Source of the DNA: Isoetes taiwanensis
Lineage: Eukaryota; Streptophyta; Lycopodiopsida; Isoetales; Isoetaceae
Assembly: GCA_021234155.1 (NCBI GenBank)
Contig: JAJEKV010000018.1
Location: 18,186,583-18,250,582, forward strand
Direction: 5' to 3'
Length of the DNA: 64,000 nucleotides
Shown: positions 11,781 to 22,182 of the stretch, piece after piece
How positions within the stretch are numbered: position 1 is the first letter of the stretch
Layout: the number at the start of each line of letters is the position of its first letter
Notes under the pieces: model-generated
Seen by the model: only the letters and a program-made list of their open reading frames with translations
Told to the model about the DNA's origin: nothing
Database searches by the model: none
Position numbers and translations under genes: made by a program

Positions 11781-12284
11781 GTGCCAAACAACTTCAAGAC
11801 TAAAACCATGAAAATATGTTCATGGAAAGTTGTGCCTTACGCAGTGGATGTTGCCCACGAGTGCCCCTGGGGCATGAAAGGTAACATGTGCAAGCACCAA
11901 GTGAAAGTGATTCAAATGATAATCCAATTACAACGAGAAGGACATTCTAAGAGTGTGTGGAACTCTACATGTGGTTTAAAGAACTTAGAGTCTTTTGGAG
12001 AGGCACATGATGATGGTCCTATTGGTACCATTGCTCTTGCTAGTGAGGAGGATATTGGCGGTGACACGTTGGTGGCTGATGAGGAGGAAAGCATTCCCAT
12101 GTCAGCAAACTCGAACTCGCAAGCTAGCATTCATGCCACTATTTTCCATATTGCCTCTACCATATCTACTAGCCCTCAATTGGCATTGCAGACTGACTTC
12201 CTACTACGTGAAGTTAGTTTGAAGTTGGAGAGGTTAAACAGTAGCACGATAACCATAGAGGACCGTGTCAGGATTAAACACTAG
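11781..12284 (+). CDS. SWIM-type zinc-finger ORF (possible transposase C-terminal fragment)
   Basis: This is an open frame of 167 codons. Residues ~12-40 read CSWKVVPYAVDVAHECPWGM then KGNMCKHQVKVI, a SWIM-like zinc finger (usual pattern CxC...CxH) in which the first Cys is a His (HEC). SWIM fingers occur in plant MULE/FAR1-type transposases and in relatives, usually at the C-terminal side of the catalytic core. The rest of the ORF is acidic and then Ser/Thr-rich, with no catalytic DDE region in frame upstream. I read it as a 5'-truncated transposase or host-domesticated relative. Its last codons run into the minisatellite. Whether it is expressed cannot be judged. Confidence 0.5.
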   Translation: MPNNFKTKTMKICSWKVVPYAVDVAHECPWGMKGNMCKHQVKVIQMIIQLQREGHSKSVWNSTCGLKNLESFGEAHDDGPIGTIALASEEDIGGDTLVADEEESIPMSANSNSQASIHATIFHIASTISTSPQLALQTDFLLREVSLKLERLNSSTITIEDRVRIKH

Positions 12285-12953
12285 GTTACTATGTCTTGAT
12301 TAACCATCCACCATGTCCAGATCAACCATATAGAGTGCATGTCTAAATTATCCGCATATTGCCCATGTCCAGAATAACCACATAGGACCGTGTCTTGATT
12401 AACCACATAGGGATCATGTCTTGATTAACCAAATAGGATCCGGTCTTGATTATCCTATGTCCGATTAACCACAAAGGACCCATGTCCTGATTAACCCTAA
12501 AGCCATGTCTTGATTAACCACAAATGAACCATGACCTGATTAATCCTAAAGGACCTTGTCCTCATTAACCCTAAAGGACCTTGTCCTCATTAACCATAAC
12601 GGACCATGTTTTGATTAACCTATGTCCTGATTAACCACGAAGGGCCCATGTCCTGATTAACCACAAAGGACCATGTCTTGATTAACTCTAAAGGACCATG
12701 TCCTGATTAACCACAAAGGCCCTATGGCCTGATTAACCATATCCTCATTAACCCTGAAGGACTATGTCCTGATTAACTACAAAGGACCCATGTCTAGATT
12801 AACCATGTTCTGATTAACCACAAAGGATCCACGTCCTGAATTAACCCCAAAGGACCCATGTCCTGATCAACCACAAAGGATCATGTCCTAATTAAACATA
12901 AAGGACCAGGTCCTGATTAACCCAAAAGGACCATGTCCTGATTAACCTACATT
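12283..12953. repeat. Minisatellite, ~26-28 bp unit, about 25 diverged copies
   Basis: The plus-strand unit is close to ATGTCCTGATTAACC followed by (C)ACAAAGGACC. It repeats with point changes and 1-5 base length differences across about 670 bp. Two sub-variants alternate (ACCACAAAGG and ACCCTAAAGG). The array starts directly at the end of the SWIM ORF. Confidence 0.85.
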
Positions 12954-12954
12954 A

Positions 12955-14010
12955 GGACTATCTTTGCATTCAATAAAAGGAATTTCTTCTAGGACATGGG
13001 TGATTATCATCTAAAAAACTAGTTCTATATCAATATAGCTTCAATACATGCACCACCAAAATAATAATATCGGTTATTTTCAATTCAAGGTCCTCTTTGT
13101 TTTATCTTCTACTATTCAGCATTAAAATATTCTAAATTAGCAAGTGATATATCCTTTATGCTACATATTCTAAACGAGGTGCACTCAGGACTATCACATT
13201 CGTCAGATCCGTCGATCCTATGGCCCACACCGTATGCTGGAGCCTCTGGGCACCTCTCATTTTGTTTATGGTTATTTATGATTGGGAGCGCCTATGATTT
13301 GAAATATAAAATACGAGTTCGCTTAAGGTTTTGATGGAATTATCGAGCCTCTATATGGCTTCGCCTAAGGTTTTAAAATATGAAATACGGGGGCTCGAAC
13401 CTCTATCAAAATAATTCAACTTCCTAATAAGAATACTTTGACTAATATAACCAATGAGCTAACATGATTATTTTTTATCTTAAATCTGTATCTTTTTTAT
13501 ATCAACCGATTCAATTGTTTTAAGAATATAGTCTATGGTTTTAAGAATTGTAATTTTTACAATTTCAAATCCCCCTGGAACCATTACCTTAGTGCTAAGA
13601 TTCTTTTTGAATATGTTAATACTAAACAAGTAACTGGTCTTTTATTGGAATATGATGGATGTTGAAGAGAAATCAAAACGGTTAGAAGCAATATCTTTTG
13701 CTGCCAAGCTCCAAAAATCTTCTTTAAGGTATTTACAGAGATTTTTCTAGTTTTTACTTCCTTTTCTAAATGGACAAACACATGTAAATCATGGTCTGAT
13801 GCATGCAGCTTCTTTACATGAGCTCAATGAGCCTGAATCCGATTTATAATAAACAACAGTATGACCAAAGAAATATAACATATCTTAACTTATTATCAAA
13901 GTTGAACCGAAAAAATGTTAGGGGCCAATACAATGTAAGGTCAAAGGAACTACGCAAGAAGCCTATGTGCATATGAAATAAAGATGCGAAATCTATAATA
14001 AATTTTTTAT
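12955..14010. other. No gene seen; AT-rich DNA
   Basis: There are no convincing frames. A short stretch at about 13,180-13,400 is less AT-rich but has no identifiable domain. Confidence 0.35.
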
Positions 14011-14011
14011 T

Positions 14012-14235
14012 TTATTTTATTTTATTTTATTTTATTTAAAGAATAGAATAGAATAGAATAGAATAGAATAGATTTTTTATCGTCCACGAAGACCAATTGG
14101 TCTATGGGACCCAAACAAAAAGAGAGCAGCAAGCGTATTACTGTCAAGATTAAAAAACCCCCACCCCGAAGGGTTTTCGAGGGAAAAACCTTAGCAGTAA
14201 TAAGTATGCTGGCACGCTGTACAATTGTATAGGAC
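14012..14235 (-). mobile_element. 3' end of a non-LTR retrotransposon (family N) with microsatellite tail
   Basis: The minus strand ends in a conserved block near 14,085-14,120 containing GGGTCCCATAGACC, AATTGGTCTTCGTGG and ACGATAAAA, then a tail of ATTCT repeats and ATAAA repeats down to about 14,012. The same block occurs at about 29,530-29,560. Related shorter forms (GACCxxxxGGTCTxxxxGACGTAAT) occur near 22,210 and 22,905. Upstream the frame reads AKVFPSKTLRGGGFL, also shared with the other copies. The body is truncated. Confidence 0.6.
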
Positions 14236-14239
14236 ATTA

Positions 14240-15255
14240 AGATAGAACTTTATTATAAATATATATATGATAAGCTTTTATCTATCGATATTATTAGAGA
14301 GCTCAAAACATTATAGTAGTTACATCAAGATAATGCAATAGTTAGATTAGAACTCTCTCAACTGCTAATCTGGCCATGTTACATTTTTACAGCAGAAAAT
14401 ACTAAGAAAGGCAAGCAAAGGAGAACCTACCTTTGACGTTCTAACATGCTTATGTTTACAACCAGTCATTAGACTATCAATGTTGGCAATGAGATATGCA
14501 AACAGAAAAAGGACTTGCATTTACAATGTTTTTTAGCTATTTATTCATGGCTGTGACACAAAAAGCATAAGCGTGGTGCAAAGCGGTGTTTTTGTAGGGC
14601 GTTTAGTGGGTCTAAAGTTGCAAATTGCACCTACATATGAGGCCCATGCTATGCTGCAAGAAAAGCTTGTCATAGAGGCCTTATAAGCCTGATTGTTATA
14701 ACATTAGCTCCCACTAAGCAAAATCATGATCATATGTTTTATTCTTTAGCTATATATGATTTTCGAGAAAAGATTGTAACTACAAGCATGGGTTTTTTGA
14801 ATAGGGCTTTGTAATTGAGACATTAACATGCTCTTGGCCATTCTGTTGGAACTTCTTCACGTGAGAATAACCATTGATGGAAATTGAGCGAATAGAAGTT
14901 ACATCTATTTCTAGTTTCTGCTGCCATATTACCTCAACCTAGTAGATTTAGCATCATGCATGCCCTTTCATGTTTTCCTTTCCAATGTTGTATTGCGTGC
15001 TGACCATGTCTGATGGCTCATTTCTGAATTTATTGTGCATCGTATTACTTTTAGTTTCTTATGAATTTGATGTGTTGTTGTCTCTACTTCCATTGAGCAA
15101 TGGAACATCAAACTCCCATGCATCCATTTTCGCAACTTGCCTTCGTGAAGATTGTACTTGGTAGACAATAATATTTTGCCATAAGAATATGTTTATAGAC
15201 AAAACGGGATGATATTATAACTTTTGGTTTCTAAGAGGTTGGGATATAAGAAATA
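14240..15255. other. No gene seen; left flank of transposon copy A
   Basis: This is AT-rich DNA without supported coding regions. The left end of transposon copy A should lie near its right edge, but I could not recognise an inverted repeat. Confidence 0.35.
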
Positions 15256-16234
15256 ACTTTTGTGTTTATCTGCGAAGCAGAGGAATAACATGGAAGGATC
15301 AAGCTCTAATCCTTCATCATCACGGGCTTCTAGAGGGTATGTGAATCACTTAGTACTTAAGTTGGTGCAAAGTTTTAATCAGCTAGTAGGTCACTTGGAT
15401 GGTGAAACCCAACAAGAGATCCTGGGAAGTTTGTTTGTCATCGAAAAATGACGTTAGCATTTAACCCTGAGACCATTCTCGGGGGTGAAGCATTGTCACA
15501 AGTGATGAGCAATTTGAGAATCTCGCTTTAGGTAGTAAAGGGCAGCCATAGCCGCGACCAGCTTGCAGCAAAAAATGCGGTTTTATCTATGGTAGTAGCG
15601 GGGTCAGATGCTGTAGCATCAAAGTGCAGAAATAAAAGTGCTACAGCAAAATTGTTGGGTGTTCATAAACGAAATTTCAAGCCTGCATGTGATAGAAGAG
15701 TGAAGATCAATATGCAAAAAAGACTTTGGGCTAGTGGATTAAGACAGCCACGCAGTAACAGATTGTCTCAAGATGTTATAGATGCAATTGAGGTTTTTTT
15801 GGACAGAAAACACTAGAGTTTCACCAAATCGGAAGGATATATGCCGAAAAAAGCTTGCTAGAGGCAAAGACAATGTCGTTACACATCCTACTCATTATCT
15901 TGAAATATCACAAGTAAGCAAGCTTTTTCTTACATTTGCCTTTTCCATATTTAGTTCTGGTCATTTAATTTTTTATTATGTTTCTACACATGCTTTTATG
16001 TATATTATAGGGCTTTGGGTGGCTGGAATACATGAGAATATATATTTTGGGGTACAAGTACATTGTTGCTCAAGTAGATATGTAGTATTATCTAGTATGT
16101 ATTCTGAAGATCCAAACAAGTTCCTAAAAGGATCCAGGGAATACAGTACATTGAAAGTAGATAAGTTATCAAAGGTACTTTGGGGACTTAAGTTATTTAT
16201 GAGGCTCAAAGTACACGAGGTTAATTTGAGGACA

Positions 16235-16412
16235 TAGATTACGTTAGGATGCTCAAAGTACATGAGGTACTTTTGAGGACATAAATTACTTTAAGATGCT
16301 CAAGTACATGAGGTACTTTTGGGGACATAAATTACTTGAGAATGCTCATAGTGCATGAGGTACTTTTGAGGACATAAATTGCTTTAGGATGCTAAAGTAC
16401 ATGAGATATTTG
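16235..16412. repeat. Tandem repeat, ~53-bp unit, about 3.5 copies
   Basis: The unit contains GATGCTCAAAGTACATGAGG followed by TACTTTTGAGGACATAAATT. It lies in the non-coding part between two coding blocks of transposase copy A and probably expanded within an intron. Confidence 0.8.
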
Positions 16413-16814
16413 TTGATGAAATCAATGGACTCAAAAGTAAGGGAAAGCTAACTTTGGTAGGAAGACTATCAATGTTAAATATCAAGGACAACTTATAGGC
16501 ACTGGAAGCCCACATATTCAGGTTTTTTTAGATGCTTTGATATTGATATGATTCTGTTTGGTGGGTCTAGATGGCTATGATTTCAATTGAGTTTTATGAG
16601 GGTGAATAACAGAGCTAGGTTTTCTATGGGCTCATCTGAGTTGCTAAGTTTTAGATTTTGATTACAATCTATTATTTGTATCATATGTTGGGATGTATAG
16701 ATAGAGCATATGGTGCACCTTAAACAGGTTATTTGAAGTTTTATGACAGAGTTCATAGTATACTTCTCCGAAATTTGATAAGGTTAGATTTCTTAGGCTA
16801 GGGCATCACATGCA

Positions 16815-16975
16815 GTGTCAGTTTCTCATCTTAGTCTAGTAGTGCTTGAATTTTGTAGCGTTACATGCAGTGTCAGATTCTCCTCTTAGTTTAGTGCTTG
16901 AATTTTGTAGCGTTACATGCAGTATCAGAATTTCCTCTTAGTCTAGTGCTTGAATTTTTAGCGTTAGGGGTTGTT
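16815..16975. repeat. Tandem repeat, ~57-bp unit, about 3 copies
   Basis: The unit contains CTTGAATTTTGTAGCGTTAC then ATGCAGTGTCAG and CTCTTAGTCTAGTG. It is also inside the presumed intron of transposase copy A. Confidence 0.75.
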
Positions 16976-17171
16976 TGACATTCACTAAATGGACATAGCT
17001 TAGAATTAAATTCGTAATTTGGGTGCAGGTTGAAGCTTATTTAAAATTCATGGAGGACTATCCTCACTTACGAGTAGGGCAAAGAATGTTCGAAAGATAC
17101 AAGCCCTTTTATGTAAAGAAGTTGAAGGCACGCAACACTTGTGTTAGAAAATGTGGTATCATCACATGTGT

Positions 17172-17278
17172 GGAATTCAAGCTATACATTTAAAGTACAT
17201 TGATATACATTAGATACATTGGAAGTACATATGTACATTGATGTACATTAGAGTACATTGGAAGTACATATGTACATC
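17172..17278. repeat. GTACAT/TACATT-rich cluster in transposase A
   Basis: TACATT and GTACAT motifs recur about every 10-15 bases here, including GAAGTACATATGTACAT twice. GTACAT-rich patches also occur in copy B (56.1-56.6 kb and 62.0-62.35 kb). Confidence 0.6.
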
Positions 17279-19439
17279 TCTGGCCTTTGGCCTTCTGTTT
17301 CCGGCTGTTGGCCCTTCAGTGACATACGGAACCTTAATGTATAAATAATGGAATTCTGTGCAGCAGAGCCGCGGAGATCAAGGTCGAGATCGACTGGTAA
17401 TCAAGAATTCATCTTGATAGTTTCCTTTCAGTATTGATGTTGTTGAGCTCGAGTATGAGTTAACGGTTTAAACATGTCATTGAATTTATTTGCTCATACA
17501 ATAACTAGTGGTTGTGTATCTAGTGGTTGATCATTTTATCTTGATCATTAATTGAATACTTGCAAGTGTTGATATAGTGATACATAAACTTAACAACTTG
17601 TTGTTGGGTACGCCATGTTCATGTTCAACTAGACTTACTAAGAATGTCTTTAAATGCAATGAGGACATCTTCTGCAGTTCATAAAGATTGCCGGTGTGAT
17701 TGCGAAATTTGCAATCGGAAAGAAGGGATGCAAAACTGCATGGTAGCAAAAAAAAAACCTTCTGTAGGTTGCATGAGATTTGGGAGATGGCTGTATGTCC
17801 GAAAGAGGAAGGGGCTGAATGGCACAAGCAGAGTTGTTTATTTGGAGAATGTCTAGATTGCGGAGCCAAAAAAAAATAATTTCTGCCCAAAAGAGTTAGA
17901 TAAGGCAGGCCCCCTTGTGGAATGGAAAGTTTATGAGGATGTGAAGATTGGCAGAGATGATGAGGGTCGTCCAAAGACCAGAAAGAAACTTCTAAATAAA
18001 GCAACGCCGCCAGCAAAGTTGATAAATTTCTTCTAGGAACATGTTCAAGATTTTATTGCTCATAACTTTACAGCACGTTGGGAAGATAAGCAATTTAGAG
18101 AATGTGTGAAGAACTTTCCATCTGGTGTTATAGTCTCCGTGGTCGATTTTATGGAAAACTACATATTCAAACCACAAAATGAGATCCAAAGTGGTTATTT
18201 CAACAATGAACAAGTAGCTATACTAGTTCACATCACTTACAGGGCATTTTTGAGGCCAGACTCTAGTGAACCAATAAGAGAATATCATTTCTATATTTCA
18301 GATGATAAAAGTCATGATACCTTACTTGTGCAACATTGCTTCATGTTGCACTACAAATGGGTCCAAGAACACGGATATGAGATGCGAGAGCATTGGGTTT
18401 GGTCAGATGGAGCTGCAGCACATTTCAAGGCCAGTCGTCCATTTTATTTTGTTGGTCGGTATTTTAATATCACAGGAATTCCAATGGAATGGAGCTTCTT
18501 TGGCTCAGGCCATGGTAAAGGAAAACATGATGGTCAAGGAGCCAAGGTGAAGGATAAGATAGAAAAGGAGGAGTTGAAAGTGGACAGTGCTATTAAACCC
18601 AATGCTCATGTCACTACTTCATGGCTTACAGAGAACTTTTCCACTGGTGCAGCAGCAACATTTTCGAGCCATTCAAGGGATGTGACGAGATACTTTTGGG
18701 AAGTTAAAGTCAATGATGTTAACCTTTTAGAGGCTTGGGAATGTGAGAGAGTAGATGGCACAAGAAAAATCCATAGTCTTCGTGGTATTAACAGGGAAGA
18801 TCCAACTAAAATCAACACTAGACAATTTGCATGCTTTTGTACCTTTTGCATGTAAGGTGACTTCCACCAATGTGAGAATCTGGAACAAATAGGGGGCTGG
18901 TCTGCACGTATGTTGGTGCCTAAACATGGAAGAGCTGGGTACAATTTTTGAGAATGTGTTGAGATTGATAAAGCTGACGATCACATACCTCTTGCTGATC
19001 TTGTAGAGTTTGGTAGCATATTTGTTGTTGAGGCACCAGTTGATAATGAGGATGATGACACATTTTGGCTTGTGCTATGTTCAATGCCCAAGCATGCTTT
19101 TGGGGTGGACATAGTTGATAAGCATGGAAATAAATTTCTAAAGGGTGAAGAAGTGCTTGAAGGGAGATACTTTGAGAGATATAAGGCAGGACGGAGAACA
19201 TCTCCAGGAACAACAAGTTATATCTTTGGTGGACATAGTGACGCTATAGTATATGCTGAACAAGTGGTTCATATTGTTGTGGATATGCCTGAAGGCCATA
19301 AGGTTTTAGGAAACAAGACTGTCTACCTGCTTGGAGCAACCGACGAGGGCAAATTAATAAAAAGCTTGTTTGAATCTCAATTTATATTCTGCACCATACC
19401 ATGGCCTTTTGGTTATTTTTTTTGCTTCATGCCATGATT

Positions 19440-20780
19440 AAATATGACTTATAATAGTCAAGCATGACTCTATTTCATAGCTAACGTTTTACAAACAATG
19501 GAGATATACTGTTTTTCCTTATGTAATATATTACACCTTTGCGTGATGAGCTGGTTATAATATGTTATGTTTCTGTAATTCGTTGCTCTACCTTGATCCT
19601 TACAGATTGTAGAATCGTTGTACAAATTTGAGTTCGGCTAACTACCCCTCCACAGCATCTCTATCTATTTTGTAGCTAGATTGCATTTGTGTAAAACATT
19701 GGAAAAATGCAGACCGAGGAGAAGTTTCACGATTGGTTGCAAACCGAGGAGAAGTTTTATGCTTGGCACCTCATTACTTTTAAACTTCCCATTTACAAGA
19801 GAATGCAAGATAGCGGATCATCCATAAGAAGTCCACATTTTCATGCTCTATGGCTGGATCTAGAGTGTTAGAGGATGTCATGCATGTTGTTTTATTATGG
19901 ATCCTCTGTAACTTTCCATAAAACCACTATGTTGAAGGCTTATTCTTGAGAAGCATCTGTAAAAGCCACCATGACCTTTTGATGGAGCTTAAACCCTGTT
20001 AGTCCAAGGTTGCCATGCATGGACACTTTGCTATTTGGGCTGCAATACTTGTGTGATCTGCGATTTTGTGGGCGCAGAGGTATTTGATTGAATGTCTTAT
20101 TATCTTTGTGTTGTGTTGAGTTTAGTTAATTGAGAAGTTATAAGCACTTTCGCTTCATTTGTTTTCTCCATTTTCCCATGACATGCATATATTTCTTAAG
20201 GACAATAGAACGTACAAGCTGATATGGTTCCTTTGGATTCTCATTTGCATCTGCATAGTGGATATCCTGATTAAGGATGATAAGTTGTGAATAGTTGCCT
20301 TTCTTTTACTCAAAGCTAACTCAGCTTTGAATTTACTGCATCCACACTCAAGAACACATGAAAGATAGAAATGTGCGCATTGGCAAGCTTCCTGCTATTC
20401 CCTAATACATAATAGAATTGTTACAACAGAATTCAGTTAGAAGGTGGCTGTGAGTCAGAGGTTCATGATAGTGGCATAAATAACCAAGATCTAAATCTAT
20501 TTGGCATGGCAACAATCACAATAAAAGAGCTGAGTTCAAAAATGTGAGAATCTATTATCAAAATTCCTATAAGTTTGTGTACATGTGGATGTTGGGAAGC
20601 TATATTGCTCCATGCATAACAAAATTTGTCAACGGATCTAAAAGTCTCGTTCCAGCTGCAAGAAGTTCATCTTGGCGTCCATAAAAGTGCATTATCTTGA
20701 AGAAGTTTCTTCACAACTGCAGTTTCCTTTACACAACTTTTCGTCATTGGCATTTTCATAACATGGGCATTTTCATAACA
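19440..20780. other. Non-coding spacer between convergent genes of copy A
   Basis: This is AT-rich DNA with no supported coding frame on either strand. It would hold the 3' ends of both convergent transcripts. Confidence 0.4.
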
Positions 20781-20784
20781 TGGG

Positions 20785-22140
20785 TACAGACGTTTATGGC
20801 ACTGGCAACTTTTATAAGGTAAGGAAGCAATTCAGCAATCAAATACATTCTAGATCCAGCTTCTGACTTTAAGCTGAATGAACTTGGTACGATATATGAT
20901 CCTCTTGGGTTTCTCAAAACTTGTACTCAGAATCCTCTACAGAATCCTCTACCAAAAGACTGTTTGTAGATGTATAAAATGTTGATGACCATAATGTGTG
21001 CAAGTCTTTGAGATGTATTTTCCTCCCTGGACTATGTGGATGATCAAGATTGGTAGGTTCACAATGCTTTTGGTCCCATATAAATTCAAATTGACCACAC
21101 ACTTCTTCAGGAAAGAGTTCTTCAAGTATTATCATCAAGTTTCCTTCATTCATAGTTGACCAAATTGCAACAGTAAAGTGTTCATACATTCCTTCATAAA
21201 CTCCAAATGGCCTGGCCTTGATACAACATTGGACTGACCAATTTTGTAGACATTTGATCGTTGGTGTCGTATAGGTAGCCTTTCCTTAGAATCAAACCCC
21301 TTTATGAAGATTCTATTGATGTCCAATATTAAGAGCTTCTTTTGAACCCTGCTGTATTTGATCTGTTATTACATAGCTAACAAGAAAAAGAGGAAAATAA
21401 CACATTACCTTGTTGATGTAAGAAGTGGTTTGATAGGGCTGTATGCAAACTCACATTAGAATCTGAATAATCTGAGAAATTAGAATCAAATCATGTGAGC
21501 ATACCTTGTAACTTCTTGTTTTTTAGTCTTTCCAGCACCAAGATGGCATGAAGCTGACCTGTGGCATACAACACATCATTATATTAAGTCAATGCATAAT
21601 CTATTAGATTTTGCAGGTATGTCCTTACTTTGTATTTTGCTGTGCTTGTTTCTTCATTTGTGATGTCCTGCAACGAATTAAGTTCACGAGACTTTAATAG
21701 CAAATATCAATAGATAATCTAATGCCTTACTCTAGGACTCCTTTTTCCTAACTTCAAGTCTAATATGGCTTCTACTCTTCCACTAGAAAGCAAAAGCTGA
21801 GCTTTCCAAACAAACTTCACCAAGTCAACAACATTTTCTCATTTCTAAACTTCATTAACAAGTAAACTACCTTTCTCAAACAAGTTTTTACTTACATAGG
21901 TTTTCCCTTTGCTGGAGATTTTTGGTTTCCATTCGCTTTGCATCGTCCATCCAAAACCTTTCTATTGCAGCCAAGCTCTATAGTTGCACATTTTTAGCAT
22001 AAAATGGTGCATGTGAAATGCATAATGTCCATTGGCCTCACCTGTCTCTTGCTCTTTGAAAGCGGTTCTTGGTTTGAGTGTATCCATTCCTAAGTCACCT
22101 TCCACTTCATCAAACTCTATAAGAACACTGCCATTAGTAG
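20785..22140 (-). pseudogene. FCP1-homology (HAD phosphatase-fold) protein, copy A
   Basis: Minus-strand exons: 22,1xx-22,048 (VLIEFDEVEGDLGMDTLKPR, donor GTGAGG), ~21,985-21,900 (LGCNRKVLDGRCKANGNQ, donor GTAAGT), ~21,668-21,630 (DITNEETSTAKYK, donor GTAAGG), ~21,560-21,505, then the FCP1 domain from ~21,345 to 20,790. The domain reads KKLLILDINRIF, RPGHLEFM, MYEHFTVAIWSTMNEGNL, FEFIWDQKHCE, NSLLVEDSVEDSEYK and RNPRGSYIVPSSF. FCP1-type HAD phosphatases normally use DxDxT/V at motif I. Here it is D-I-N, so the second Asp is Asn, which makes ordinary phosphatase activity doubtful. A one-base frameshift separates GHLEFM from MYEHF. The first four exons give an N-terminal extension without a recognised domain. 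Confidence 0.65.
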
Positions 22141-22144
22141 CATG

Positions 22145-22148
<4 letters not shown>

Positions 22149-22180
<32 letters not shown>
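22149..22180. repeat. (AG)n microsatellite, tail of family-N non-LTR copy
   Basis: This is about 16 AG units followed by GAAATGAAATG. On the minus strand it is the 3' tail (TTTCATTTC then TCTC...) of the non-LTR fragment to its right. Confidence 0.85.

Positions 22181-22182
<2 letters not shown>

Larger units (their letters stand above)
15291..19437 (+). pseudogene. Transposase-like protein with HGKG/DG motif, copy A
   Basis: The gene is split by introns or insertions. The N-terminus (15,291-15,451) is Ser-rich. A DNA-binding-like region at 15,589-15,900 reads KSATAKLLGVHKRNFK, LRQPRSNRLSQDVIDAIEVF and VSPNRKDI. An exon at ~17,028-17,145 reads VEAYLKFMEDYPHLRVGQRM then FERYKP. The core is one frame from 17,644 to 19,437: a Cys cluster (CRCDCEICN), VVDFMENYIFKPQNEIQSGY, WVWSDGAAAHFKASRPFYF, WSFFGSGHGKGKHDGQGA, then CFCTFC...CENLE and a C-terminal domain (DTFWLVLCSMPKHAFG, GEEVLEGRYFERY). 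The Asp of VDF, the Asp of WSDG and the Asp/His of HGKGxHDG are plausible RNase-H-fold catalytic residues, which is inference. Four in-frame stops break the core at about 17,852, 18,034, 18,853 and 18,948. From memory the core resembles uncharacterised animal ORFs. No family name is claimed. Confidence 0.7.
15260..22140. mobile_element. Transposon copy A: transposase-like (+) and FCP1-like (-) genes, convergent
   Basis: The unit contains a transposase-like gene on plus (15.3-19.4 kb) and a spliced FCP1-homology gene on minus (22.1-20.8 kb), separated by about 1.3 kb of non-coding DNA. The same two genes in the same convergent arrangement recur at 55.4-59.8 kb with clearly diverged sequence. 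In copy B a Ulp1-like protease gene follows. Here the corresponding part is absent, because the DNA right of 22,149 is a non-LTR retrotransposon, so copy A is right-truncated. The assignment of both genes to one element is an inference from this shared layout. Confidence 0.55.

Noticed and set aside
12283-12953. CRISPR-like array
   Set aside because: There are no unique spacers; it is a head-to-tail minisatellite in a eukaryotic nuclear context.
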